Source: Dioscorea cayenensis subsp. rotundata
Taxonomy: Eukaryota > Streptophyta > Magnoliopsida > Dioscoreales > Dioscoreaceae
Reading direction: 5' to 3'
NCBI RefSeq assembly: GCF_009730915.1
Contig: NC_052481.1
Span: 21,984,461-22,048,460 of the forward strand
Length of the DNA stretch: 64,000 nucleotides
The notes beneath the pieces were generated by a model. It did no database searches and was not told the origin of the DNA. It saw only the letters and a list, made by a program, of their open reading frames with translations. Shown piece by piece: positions 11,605 to 23,231 of this stretch. The position numbers were made by a program, and so were the translations under genes. Within the stretch, counting starts at the first letter, position 1. Every line of letters starts with the position of its first letter.

Positions 11605-13280
11605 ATGCATAAATAACAAGTTTTCTATTTTTTTTTAATAAAAGTAGATAAATTATATTTTATTGAAATAGAAAATGATTTAGGACATTGACCAAATATA
11701 AATAAAAGGAAAAATCCGAAAAAACGCTTACCTAGTGTGATAAATAATAGATTTTAAAACCATAAACCGTATCGATAACGACGATAAGTTTGGCTGCTCT
11801 TCCATGAAGAAAACCAGGCTTCATTTGAAGACGAGACAAGTGAAGTTAGCTTGGCTCATTTGGTTGTCTTAAATGCATCAAAACAAAAAAAGAAGCAATA
11901 TGTAATCAACAACAAGAATTATTAGTTCTGAGTGAACGCATCCTTTAAATATAATAAGGCTTTTAAATATTTCGAGCCAAAAAAGGTAACATTTTGGGCC
12001 AGGTCAGTCAAGCCCAGTATTTAATGTTGGGCTGGCCTAAAAACTGGGCCACGTTTAAGCCCACAAAGACACAAAAAAGTTTGGGTCGCATGTGCCGCAT
12101 GTGCTCGTCACCGGACCCGTTTCATGGTTCAGACCTCGTTCGTGTCAGGAATGTTGTGCTGTCTCACATCCCTTTAGTTTTTTTATCACATAAAATTATT
12201 TTATATGTTATTGAATTATATATAATATATCAGATCCCATATATAATAATATTTTAAAAAATATATATATATAGTTTTTCTTGCTTTAAAGGGTTTATGT
12301 TTTTGATTTTTCTATATTGGATGGAGATCATAAGAAACGAACGGCTGTGATGCGCCGCGAGGCTTTTGAAACATTGGAACCCGGACCCACACCAAGATGA
12401 ACACCCGAAATGGCGGGATGGACGCCACGTGTTATGTGACACCGTGATCCTGGAAATGGCATAACTACCCTTGCCCTAGCTACAAAGCAGGATTCACATG
12501 ATCCCAATTTTCTAAGTTTTCTTCCATCACTAATTAAAATAAAGCCACTTATCTTTAACACAATTATTTCAAATTAAGAAATAAAAAACACATTCATCAA
12601 ATCGTTTTATATTGTTTTATCGTTGTGCAAACAAATGCATTTTTCAATGCCAAAATTTTTGACTTCTCTTTTAATTATTTACAAAATCAATTTTATTTTA
12701 TTTATTTTCGCTAGATGAGCTAGCAAAGATAAGCTAAAGTCAATTGTCGATAAAAACAAAATATTCGACTCTTTATGTCGATAGAGCGATAAACGATTTA
12801 CTAGTAAATGTCAAAATTGATCGCTTTTAGTACGAATCGTCTTTGCACTCAAATAGAAAACTCGACGATAAGCATACTGAAGCATGTTGTGTTTTCTCTT
12901 TATTTATTTATTTTTTATCTATTTTTATTTTAGTTCTATATCTAGTGGACATTAGTGCTATTATTATTTCTCTACTTATTTTTATTTTTGTACCTATTTC
13001 TTCCTAATAAATTCTAATAAATTCATGGTTGATCTAAAAAAATAAAAAGCTAATATATATATATATATGCACTGATCTTCCGCCAATATTTGTAGATCTC
13101 AAACCATAAATCGTGAATCATAATAGTAAATTAATCAATTTAAAATCATGTGAATGTTATTTCTATTAGATCTATAGAAACAAAACTAAACAAAACCTAA
13201 TACCTAATTAACCTGTTCAACGGTCTGTCTCTCTCTTTAGTGTTCATTGTACCCAACTAAGGCCGCAAGTTGACGTTTCG

Positions 13281-13323
<43 letters not shown>

Positions 13324-13327
13324 GTCA
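11605..13327. other. Intergenic; two LINE tails and promoter-like motifs, no gene
   Basis: A minus-oriented LINE tail lies at about 11630-11690 and a plus-oriented one at about 12880-13055. 11994-12065 has several TGGGCY/RGCCCA motifs (site II-like). 12340-12470 is relatively GC-rich with a GCCACGTGT G-box. No convincing coding frame follows either. A long (TA)n tract occupies 13282-13320. Confidence 0.4.
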
Positions 13328-13583
13328 AAATATCAAAATGGTCTCTCTATTTTGCGTTTTTCGCCCTTTTAGTCCCTCTAATATAAAATCTGCATTTTTG
13401 GTTCTCGTATTTTCACATATTTATCTTTTTGGTCCATCTAATTAACGGATCTGCCCTTTTGGTCATTACAGTTGATGAATTGGAAAGACCAAAAAAGATA
13501 AAAACGTGTAAATACAAAAACTAAAAAGGCGGATTTTACGTTAGAAAAGTATCGAAAAATAAATAAGCCAATCTTTGATATTT
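13328..13583. mobile_element. Fold-back MITE-like element
   Basis: The ends are an exact 10-bp inverted repeat (AAATATCAAA ... TTTGATATTT). Inward of them the two arms are imperfect complements along about 100 bases, built of the units TTTTAGTCCCTCTAATAT, TTTTTGGTTCTCGTATTT and ATCTTTTTGGTC and their reverse complements. The centre is near 13450. The structure would fold into one long hairpin, as in short non-autonomous DNA elements. The superfamily cannot be told from the sequence. It lies about 150 bp upstream of the SAP30-like gene leader. Confidence 0.5.
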
Positions 13584-13738
13584 ATCTATATATTTCTCAG
13601 ATTTTTTTATATCAATTTTTTATCAACAATAAATAAAATGCAAGCATTTTAAATGGATAAGGGTAGTTTGGTAATTAAGAGACAACAGTGTCCTTTTTGG
13701 TAATTTCGGCATTGATTCTAAGGCGCGGACTGGTTAAG

Positions 13739-13759
13739 AGAGAGAGAGAGAGAGAGAGA
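13739..13759 (+). repeat. (AG)n microsatellite in the SAP30-like gene leader
   Basis: A run of about ten AG units lies in the probable 5'UTR or core promoter of the SAP30-like gene. GA-rich leaders of this kind are common in plant promoters. Confidence 0.7.
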
Positions 13760-14049
13760 CCTCGTGGAGCTCCACAGTCGCAGAGCATTTGGAAAGCTCG
13801 AAGCTCTCGCCTCTCTCTACCATTGTTCTCTTGCTCTCATTCTTCAAAATCTAGCCTTTTTCTTCTACTAATTCGTGGTAATCCCTAGCTGAATCTTGTT
13901 TTTCATCCGATCCCTGTGTTTTTAGCCCAATTAAAGGTCGAAATCTGGTTTTTCATGGCGGAAAACCCTGGATTCAAGACTTCGGAGGCCTAAATCCACT
14001 GCATTCTTGTTTCTCTATTCGGATCATTGATTATCCTGCTTGGATCGAG

Positions 14050-15144
14050 GTAATGTCGATGTAATTCGAGTTTTGAATTTGAATTTTGGGTTCTGAATTA
14101 GAGTTGAGTTTGATCTTTTGATTATTTGACTTTATATATATATATATAATTTGATCTTAAAAGTAAAATTCTAACCTTTTTGTCTTTCTGATTTATATTT
14201 TTTTGTTCCTTACTCTCTCATTGTTATAAATTGTTTCTTTAGAATTTGATTTTGATTTTGATTAGATTGGTTTAATCTGTGGATTCTAATGGCATCTTCA
14301 TCAAAACAGAACTTATGGAGTAAAAATCTTTCATTTTGTTCATCTAATCTATTGAAAATAGAAATCACAGAGCAATTAGGGGTGATAGTTAATGTATCAG
14401 TGATTTTCTTGTGAGTTACCCAAATGGAATTAGAACTCTGATTGTTTCATTGTACCTAATTGAATTTGCTTATTTTAGTGTGATGATCCAGACTAACTAT
14501 AGATGCAATTGTAATTTTAAATTTTTAGTTAAATAAAATCATCAAAACACTTAATCTTAATGATTAGCTTAGTTCAATTAGCAGAAGATAAGTTCCTCCA
14601 GAAAAGTTTCACGTTTGGAAAGAATAGTATCTAGCTTGTGGTTTTGTGAGCTGTTGTGCATTTTTGATAAAGCTTGGTTATGTTGATTGTTGTAGAATGT
14701 GACAGATTGATCTATTTTTCAAAGGTTTGGTGTTTGAGCACTTGATGTGCCTAATTCTAATGTAATTATCAATAAGTGGGCCCTGAGAATTATTGCTTTT
14801 CAACTAGTTTGCTTGGTATAATGTATAGATAATTATGATTGTTTTTTTCCAATATAACAGTTATCAGTTTTTTTTTATTGAGATTCTTCACCCCATTTTA
14901 TGTTACGTGTTACTTTGTAAAATTTCATCTGGATCATCAGCAGTGTCTGGTTGTCTTGTGGATTTTTCTTGAAAATTCCATAACAGTTAATTTCAATAAG
15001 TTTTGGATGCCATTTAACCTGAGTTGTTTCTATAATCACGGGAAACTATCGTTTAATTTTGTTGTGCTTACCATTTGTAGAATGTCAATATCTTTCTGAT
15101 TATTTTGTGATTTTTTTCCTTCTTTACATGTGAACCTTTAACAG
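14050..15144 (+). other. 5'UTR intron of the SAP30-like gene
   Basis: Donor GAG/GTAATG at 14050 and acceptor TTTAACAG at 15144 bound a T-rich stretch without coding potential. A long first intron in the leader is common in plant regulatory genes and can raise expression. The leader exon begins around the AG repeat near 13740. Confidence 0.65.
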
Positions 15145-15165
15145 AAAGGGTTGGTAGTGTTGCTT

Positions 15166-16417
15166 ATGGAGGGTGACATTAGTGCTTCTCGTATTCTATC
15201 TCCATCCCTGGTTGAAAGCAGTGATGAGGACCTGGCCGTGCTTCCTAGGCACACTAAGGTCATTGTCACTGGGAACAACCGAACAAAGTCTGTTTTGGTT
15301 GGTTTGCAGGGTGTTGTCAAGAAGGCTACTGGTCTTGGTGGCTGGCATTGGCTGGTACATTTCAACTTTACTTATTTATCATCCCAATCTTTTATATATG
15401 CATGGATTGTGAATCATCATTAATTGGGGTCAATTAAACATCTAGTTTTGATCACCCATTCTTTTTGTAGTTTTCATATGAATATCACAGATTAAGAGTT
15501 CCTTGAACTTTAAAGATCATTAATGGCCCTTCCATACTAATATAGAAATAACACTAGATTTAAGTGAGGCAATGCTGGTGTAGGTTCCCTTTCAATTATC
15601 TCTCTCTCCCTATATATATATATATATATATTGAACTTATAGCTCTTAACCACCCTCAACATTCCAGGTCCTAAAGAATGGAGTGGAGGTGAAGTTACAA
15701 AGGAATGCTTTAAGTGTTTTAGAAGCTCCATCAGGGAACGAAGATCACAGAGACATAGACTGTGATAACTCTTCATGTGGTTGCCTTGACATTGAAGATA
15801 AAGATGTTAATTACTGTAAGACATTGGTTTATCGTACAACCATGCTTCCTCTTCTATTCAATACTAAATCTTTTTATATATTTCACCAGCTACCAAAGAG
15901 TTTCACCGATCAACTAAACCAAGAGCAAGGAATGCCAAGTCATGGACATCATCAACAACCTCAACGAAATCAAGCAACCAAAACAACTACAGGGACATTC
16001 AACTCAAGGTATAAATTACAATTAATACTCAATGTGTAATTGAGCTTAAGAACTTGCACATTATGTCAAGTGATTGATTTTATCTTGTGCAAATACCAGA
16101 AAGTAAATCTGTCAAAACTTGGGACAGCAGCGTTGTGGAGGTATTGGAGGCACTTCAATCTTGTGGGCATGAATCCGAAACCATCCAAAGAACAACTAAT
16201 TCATGGTGTTGAGAATCATTTCCTCTCTCAGGTATATATATATATATATGTATGTATATATATATATAATTCTCTGCTTTCATGCTTTGTTTCAACGTAA
16301 ATATTAACTTATAAATGGCATGTTTCTTTTTCTTCTACTTTGCTGCAAAAGCAATTAGATGAGATGCAAGTGATTGTGCGGTTCATACACACAAAGAAGA
16401 GAATGAGAGCTCAATAA
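15166..16417 (+). CDS. AFR1/AFR2-like: SAP30-like Sin3/histone deacetylase complex subunit
   Basis: Coding exons 15166-15354, 15668-15815, 15890-16008, 16100-16231 and 16352-16417 join without phase conflict to 217 residues. A 5'UTR exon ends at 14049 (GAG/GTAATG) and is joined over a 1.1-kb intron to 15145, so the ATG lies 21 bases into exon 2. The C-terminus is the SAP30 Sin3-binding domain: VNLSKLGTAALWRYWRHFNL, PKPSKEQLIHGVENHFLSQ, QLDEMQVIVRFIHTKKR. SAP30 bridges Sin3 and a histone deacetylase in the nucleus; the Arabidopsis homologues AFR1 and AFR2 repress FT in flowering-time control. The N-terminal half (ESSDEDLAVLPRHTKVIVTG, then GLGGWHWLVLKNGVEVKLQRN) is the plant-specific part. The middle is Ser/Thr-rich and likely disordered. 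Confidence 0.9.
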
Positions 16418-17560
16418 CGTGAAGGGAAGAATGCTATTGTAATTGTTAAAAAGTGTCCATGTATATGTCCTTCATTGCATGGCTTTAAGATGAGATTAGG
16501 GCTTACGTGGGGGGATGCGTTTGCATGCGTATGGGGGACAAGGTTGTCAGGCGTTCACGTGGCCGTCATTGTTGCGGCAGTGCGTGATTTATTATTATTT
16601 TATATATATATATTGGTGAACTGAGCACTGAGCAGCTATGAAGTTAAATATATATTAATATTATATATAACCTTCAAATTTCATGATTTATGGTCTCGTG
16701 TTTAAATATGTGCCTTTGAATTAGCAGAACTCGTAAATTCTGAAATTAATCGTGAATGTAAGTGTAATTTTAAATCATAAAATATCACTGAGAAAAATTC
16801 TGCTAACGTTGTATATATATATATATTGTGAGAATATTGGGTAAACATTCACAATATCATGATGACATCTCATCGGTGTATATTCTTAACTAATTTTATT
16901 TAAATAGGGGCACTCATTATTTATTTATTAAAAAAATATTAAATTTTAATTGGTTAAAAACTTGGAATTATTGATCACTCTCGAGTTTTGGATGAATTTT
17001 AATTTTGATTTTTGAATTAAAAATTAATGAATTTTATTCTATTTTTCTCATGAGCAAATTTTTCACTTTAGAGGTAAAATGGAATAATAAAAAACCAAGT
17101 GGTTATGATGGCGGGTAGAAGCTATTAGTCATAATATTTAACCATGAATCAAAATCTTACATCCTTCCCAGAATGCCCTTATAAAAGGGAGAAAAACCGT
17201 TGAAGGGCATTCAAGGAAGAAAGCAGTGAAAGTCCCCAAACAATTCCAAGGGTTCCCATCAGCCCAAGTCCTCCAACTTCCGGGCCGAAACCAAGCTCAC
17301 AAACAGGCCCAGCCCATCGGTATCCCTATCCTGCGGGACCCACCCACAAGAATCTAGCATGCATGCCGTTAGATTCCCCAAAGTTCTAGAAACGGACAAG
17401 ATTTCCTCATGACAAACCAAATTACTTCCCAAAAAAAAAACCAAGATTTCTACTAAATCAACACTAATAACTCATAATTCACTGAAGAACTACAACAATA
17501 AAAGCACCAACAAATCAAACAACAAAAACAAACATGGCAACAAGCACTTAAAAACTAAGT
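16418..17560. other. 3'UTR of the SAP30-like gene and intergenic space
   Basis: No gene is seen. The 3'UTRs of the SAP30-like gene (+) and of the WRC gene (-) converge here. CCTTATAAAAGGG at 17180 looks like a TATA box in plus orientation, but no coding frame follows it. Confidence 0.4.
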
Positions 17561-18838
17561 TCAAAGAAGAGATTTAAGAGAACGAGCTTTGATGCGTCTT
17601 CTCCCTCTCTTCCTACAAACCAAACTACTCTTCCTCTTCTTCTCTTCCAACTCATCCTCCTCCTCCTCCTCCTCATCATCATCATCACTTCCATCCCCTT
17701 CCAAACTATCAATCTCAACACCCTTAACACCATTATCCTCTTCTTCTTCATTATAATCTTTATCATCTTCATCATCGTCTTCGTCATCATCAACCACCTT
17801 CCCTCCACTTCTCCGCTTTCCTCTCCACGGTCCAAAACCCGAATAATAATAGTAAAAATCACCACCATTATTATCAATTAAGCTTCCAATGCCCGGCTTT
17901 CGTCGTTGGTTGGCTACCGCTCCGGCGGACGATGGAGCTCTATAAGCTGCATTGTATGACCGGAGTTGCGCGAGGTGGTAATGGCAAAGAGTGTGCGGCG
18001 GTTGCACGGGCTTCTTACAACGCCAACCTTTTCCATCACTTTTGTTACACATATCATTACTCTCCCTCTTCTTGAATTCCTTTTTATTCTTCTTGATCAT
18101 ACTCTTCTTCTTCTTCTTCTTCTTCTTCTTCATTCTATCAAGAAAGTAGTAACCCTAGAAATGCGGCATTTTCGAAGAACAACAAAGAAAAAACTACGGA
18201 GAAAATTTGAATGCATGCAAACATATAATTCTCACCTAGGAAGAACACTCAAGATAATGCGATCATTGTCATTGTTATCATCATCATCATCATCATCATC
18301 TTCTTCTTCTTCTTCATCATCATCATCTTGCTTTATCTACAATCAAGATAATCCCAAATCCAGTGCCAAGGAACAAATTGATGGATTGAGGAATTAGGGT
18401 TTAGCATGAAGCCACCCAAATCCCTAACCCTAATACTACTAAAAAACAAACAATGCAATACAAGTAAAGCAATAGAAAGTACAAAATTAGGGTTCCAAGT
18501 AGACAGTCACAGCAAACACAAACCCTAATGCAGGTGAAGAGATAAATGGGGAGTGATTGATGGTGAAATATAGAGCGGAAAATAGAAACAGTGAAGGGAT
18601 TGGGATTTTGGGAAGAGGGGGAGATGGATCTGACCTTGAGATGGGGGCGATCGGAGAGATGGAAGTCTGGGAGTTGGGGCGAGGGCAAGACGTCCCACGG
18701 AGACTGATTCAGCTCGCAAAGCTCGCCGTGCGGCGGCGCGGGATCATCCACGCACGGCGCCGGAGAAGAGAGCCACGCCTGGCACGACGCCGAGCCCAAA
18801 ATCTTGGACGCGTGCTTCCTGATCCTCATCCCAAGCAC
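17561..18838 (-). CDS. WRC-domain protein, two exons, acidic C-terminus
   Basis: Exon 1 is 18838-18635 (or from ATG 18829, MRIRKHASKILG) and exon 2 is 18154-17561, joined in phase 0 to about 265 residues. Exon 1 holds the conserved start MRIRKHAS and the CELNQSPWDVLP motif. Exon 2 has a lysine run coded by GAA/AAG repeats, then the WRC zinc-binding motif CNKSDGKGWRCKKPVQPP with CHYHLAQLRSY (C-x9-C-x10-C-x2-H). It continues with a Ser/Gly region and a long Asp/Glu tract (about 60 residues) before a basic tail. WRC domains are found in plant growth-regulating factors, where they act in DNA binding and nuclear targeting; this smaller family has no QLQ domain and no assigned role that I know. The intron contains (TCA)n/(TTC)n repeats. 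Confidence 0.78.
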
Positions 18839-21800
18839 CGACCATGAGGTTTGCGAGGCGAGCAGCGCCGATCACTTGGCCACAACGCCGGCGATCTCGC
18901 GGCCGACGAGATGCCCGGAAGGTGCTCGATGGTGGGACGAATGCGAGGGTTTCGAGAGCTTCGCTTTGGCTGCTGCTCGATTAGGTTTTCTCTTTCTTTT
19001 TTTCTCTTTAATATTAAGAATTCTTATCTACCGAAAATACCCTCGGGGTATAATAGGAATAAAAAAGTTTGTGGTTTCTGACAGGACCGCGATTGATCTG
19101 CATGTCAGATGGGTTGTTCGTGAGTGTTTTTACTGAAATACCCCTATGTTTTCTTTAGCTACCCCTCAATATCGTTTTTGATTTTCAAATTCCGACTCCC
19201 GAGCCCACAACTGTCACGGACCCAACTGAGGTTGGGTTCGGTGTAGTTGATTCATGGAAACCACGCTGTTATTATAAACTTGGTTCATTAAATAAGTCTA
19301 TTTATTATACACATGATCTTAGTTTCCAAATATTATTATTTGCTAAAGTTTAATACGTGTTAACATATATGATCTATTAAAACATTTGTTTTACTAGCTT
19401 AATTTAGTTGTTAACCATAATTTAGATAACCAATGATTTTTTTGGAATAATCAATTAAATGAGTGATGGGTATATAAAAGGCCCAAAAAAAATGGCATCA
19501 ATAAATTTTCAAATATAAATAATAATAAAATATTTATAACAGAAACGAAAAATAAATGAAAACGATTGTTTGGGAGTACTAATCATTTGAAAATATTATT
19601 ATTTTTAATAATATCATTTGACTTGAATTAGCGTCGAGTTTTTTTTCTTCCAAATTCATAAATGGTTATGAATTTTCTTTTCCAAATTTCATAAATGATT
19701 ATGTTTTTAATATCGCAGACCTCTTTTAAGTGGAAAAGTTTGATATTAAGTTTGACAATACTAAAAAAATCTATAAATGGAAGTTACCGTTTCAGTTTGA
19801 AAAGATTAAATATATATTTTTTTTAGTTTAATATTTTTCAATTATGTTACTTATAAGATTTTTTAAGTGGGTTTTTATTATCTTTCCTAATGGACATATA
19901 GCTTGACTTATCACGGATGGCAGGGTTTTTTTTCCCACTATTGCTCTATCATTTTACTATTAAAATTGCAATATTTAATTTATAAAATTGAGGGTTGCTA
20001 ATAATGATTTTGTTATGGAAGAGAAACATTAAGCACAACATAGAACCGCATAAATTTTAGCGTTCTTTTTTCTTCTACCAAAATTGATTAGTGATGACAA
20101 GCACACCCTGCTTAAGTAAGTGATTAGCAAATTAATCAAAGAGCAAAAAATATGTATATATTAAAGCACTAATCAATCAAATCAACTGAGTGATTGATTC
20201 ACAAGATAAACATCAATGAAAGAATAAACCAACTAAAAACAAGAGCAAATGAACAAAAGAAAAGGCATGGGGAGCATTAACTAGATCACAATCATTTTCA
20301 GACTAGCCAATTAAAATGTAAAGAAACAAATGATGAATGGCTTATTCTAAAGTTTTGGAGATTAAAAAGCCATATGGAAATAAAACCATTGGATCTCCTT
20401 CTTGTTTATTAATTCTCAAAGTTAACTGCACCTGTTAGAATTGAAAGGAAAGATGCTTGAGATAAAGATCATTAATTAAATATTGATCTGTTTGCTGTGG
20501 ATGTTGTGATTAATATTAATATAATGTCTGTGTTTGTGTGTTATGTATGATGCTTGGTACAGTACTAGTGCTTTGTTTATGTCTCAAAGTTGGAGGAAAA
20601 GTTCGTATTTTCACATGATTCCATGTGAAGCATGGTTCCTCCATTGACATGGGAATTGAATATTTTGTATTTAATATGTTTTTCTTATGGATAACTGTTG
20701 AGTTTAAAATAAGGATACTTTAAAAAAAAAATTGTAAAATCAAAGTATACAAATAACACGAGTGATTAATTTTAGTTTTAAATGAATAAAATATAATTAA
20801 AATAAAATGATTAGAACTTACATGGAAAGCATAAGGATACCAAATTAGCTATGGAAAACTGTTATGTAAACTTTTTTTTTAATATAAAATTAGATAAGCA
20901 GCACAAACTAAAAATAAAATAAAGTTATTAGAAAAAATATTGATTGAGGATCACTCATGATAACAATAGTCCGAACCCTTATTAGTGATCATCTCTCTTG
21001 GATTATTGACATCAAGCTAGGGACCTTAGGAACTAAAAGCTTTTTCACAATATTGATCAAATCTTTTAGTTTTAAACATTTTTTTGACTCATAAGCTACA
21101 AAACCCATATAATAAAACATATGATCAACTTTGATGATAATTATAATTTGGGGGCCGGAGTGATTTAGAATAAAAAAATACACATGTTTCTTTGCAATTA
21201 ATTGTTCTAGATGATAGTTTGGGACAATATATTCTAAAGTTTCAATAATCTGGTTTTCTAAGGTGAAGTTTTTAGAAATTCCAAATATAAACAAGATAGA
21301 AAATTAAGAAATTGTGCCCATCTAAAAAAATTAGCTAAAATGATTTCAGATTCATGTAACAAAGAGAAAAATTAAATAAATAATAAATTGTAAATCACAG
21401 TGATGTTTATGTGAAAATAGTTGTAGTTCATAAGAGATTGTGGATTTAATGTGGTTAAAAATTATGTGCCTTCCTTACTAAATAAAAGTACATAAATAAA
21501 TAAAAATTTCACATACCAGCGTGCATGTGCTTAATGTTTTTGGGGTGTATGATGGCCTTTAAAAGGCAAGACATATGGATGGATTATTTTGAATAAAGAT
21601 CATCCAAACAATGAAGCATCATATTGATGTATATCTGGTCAAAACTTGCATTAATGTCTAGTCAGTCGAAACGAAACATCACCAACAAATGGGGCCATTG
21701 TTTTCTATTGAATCAAGTTGACTTGATAAAAAACACTTTAAATAAAATACTCTATATATATACTACCATGAGAAACACACACAGAGTATTAAAGGCATTA

Positions 21801-22041
21801 ATGACTTGGAAAAACGAGACAAAAAAAAAGAAAAAAAGAAAGAGGACAACAACAACAACGATAACAGCATCAAAGCAAACCTTACAAAAAACACACAAAT
21901 AACATTGGGAAAAACATAAAACACGTTGATGATTACTGCTTGTAATTACCAACAATGAAGTTTAATCACCATTAATGAAGACATAATCACTGGTATTAAG
22001 CTTAATTTGCATGCATGGGAACATGAGATTCATTTTCATAA
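18839..22041. other. Intergenic, no supported gene
   Basis: 18839-19000 is GC-rich and is probably the promoter and leader of the WRC gene on the minus strand. A perfect hairpin-like sequence (GGACCCAACTGAGGTTGGGTTC) is at about 19219-19240. The remainder is AT-rich without recognisable repeats or coding frames. Confidence 0.4.
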
Positions 22042-22875
22042 CTAAAAAGGTGGCCGAGAGTGAGGCCATGGGAACGGTTCATGGCCTAAATGGCCACCAT
22101 TGTGGGCTAGATTAGGTGGAAGGTTGAAGCCAGGAAGAGGTGGTGGTGGCTCCGGGAGGCTACCTTCTCCGGCGATCCCCGGAAGTTGGCCTTGTGCTTC
22201 AACCTCTTGACTTTCTTCTTCACTGAGTGGTAACCTTTCATACGTAGCATTAGCAAAGGTGGCGGCGACGAGCATCACAGGACCGGCGGCGATAAGAGGC
22301 CCGACGACACTGCCTCCGACGACCTGACCCTGACCGCCGGAGAGATAAACAGTGAGGCCGGTTGAGCCAGGCGGAGCCGGGCCGGGGAGGAAGGCGCCAG
22401 TCAAAGAGAGAATCTCAAACCGGCCATGCAGGGCGACGACGGCGGCGCCGGGAGAGGAGGGTTGGCGGAGAGTGACTCCGACGACGGAGCCAGCACCGCT
22501 GAGGATGGAAACGCCGCGTTGGCGGCGGCGAGCGAAGCGAGCGATGCAATCGGTGATGTCTGCGCCGCCGGCGACTTCCATGACGTGGCTACGGAGAGCG
22601 TTGGGGCTGTCGCGGGTGACGAAGATGGGGGGTTTGGGTTTGTTCTTGGAGCCGGGTGGGCGGCCGCGGGGGCGGCGAGAGCCGGCTTCGATGATGGCAC
22701 CTTCGTCGTTGTTGATGTTTTCACGGTCTTCGTCGTCGTCGTCGTTGGTGGGTGGGATGCCGGAGGTGTGGTCGGAGTCTTTGAGAGGCATGTCTTGGGC
22801 TGTGTTTCCGGGGCTGGAGCCGGTTGGCTCGCTGCCGGGAAGGCCTAATGGCCCTTGCCACCAACGGTTTGCCAG
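22042..22875 (-). CDS. AHL: AT-hook motif nuclear-localised protein (AHL), CTG at the expected start
   Basis: Intronless, 277 residues if counted from CTG at 22875-22873. One AT-hook, [16 protein letters not shown] (type I), is followed by a PPC/DUF296 domain: [39 protein letters not shown] and [20 protein letters not shown], ending near [14 protein letters not shown] proteins bind the minor groove of AT-rich DNA and trimerise through the PPC core; clade-A members such as AHL20-29 control growth, flowering and innate immunity. Clade-A proteins start MANRWW; here the frame reads [14 protein letters not shown] with CTG in place of ATG and an in-frame TAA upstream. The first in-frame ATG (22791) would remove 28 residues but no known domain. 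The gene is much more GC-rich than its flanks. Confidence 0.9.
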   Translation of the reverse strand: MANRWWQGPLGLPGSEPTGSSPGNTAQDMPLKDSDHTSGIPPTNDDDDEDRENINNDEGAIIEAGSRRPRGRPPGSKNKPKPPIFVTRDSPNALRSHVMEVAGGADITDCIARFARRRQRGVSILSGAGSVVGVTLRQPSSPGAAVVALHGRFEILSLTGAFLPGPAPPGSTGLTVYLSGGQGQVVGGSVVGPLIAAGPVMLVAATFANATYERLPLSEEESQEVEAQGQLPGIAGEGSLPEPPPPLPGFNLPPNLAHNGGHLGHEPFPWPHSRPPF

Positions 22876-22972
22876 TTTGCCTTCTTTCTCTTCTTCTTTG
22901 CTTCTCCTTCTTCTTCTCCTCCTACCTTCTTTCTTTAATTCTCTCTTCTTATGATCTTATGTTCTTTTGTTT

Positions 22973-23019
22973 CTTCTTCTTCTTCTTCTTCTTCTTCTTC
23001 TTCTTCTTCTTCTTCTTCT
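22973..23019 (-). repeat. (GAA/TTC)n microsatellite in the AHL leader
   Basis: About fifteen TTC units on the plus strand, GAA on the coding strand, lie 100-145 bases upstream of the AHL frame. Further C/T-rich sequence with the same bias runs to about 23190. This would give the AHL mRNA a purine-rich 5' leader. Confidence 0.8.
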
Positions 23020-23231
23020 CTCCTCTCTAACTCTCTTTGTTACCTTCTTTCTCTATTCTTCCTCTCTTTCTTCTCTTTCTCCAACCTTCTTCTCTTCCTC
23101 TCTTTGTCTCTCTGTCTTCTTCTTCTTCTTCTTCTAATCTCTTCTTTTTCTACTACTAATACTAATAATTACTATTCTCTTTTTTTTTTTTTTCTGTCAG
23201 GAATGAGGAATCACATAAAATTATAGAAAAC

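Noticed and set aside
11994-12257. Plus-strand frame after several TGGGCY motifs
   Set aside because: No domain, biased composition, and its end runs into AT-rich repeats. Only the motif cluster is noted.
20989-21294. 101-residue minus-strand frame
   Set aside because: Starts ATG and is fairly long, but is AT-driven (Ile, Lys, Tyr rich) with no recognisable motif or splice context.
22352-22954. 200-residue plus-strand frame antisense to AHL
   Set aside because: A shadow of the GC-rich AHL coding strand; Arg/Pro/Gly composition arises from the opposite frame.
23030-23226. Ser/Phe-rich frame over the TTC repeats
   Set aside because: Pure translation of a microsatellite.
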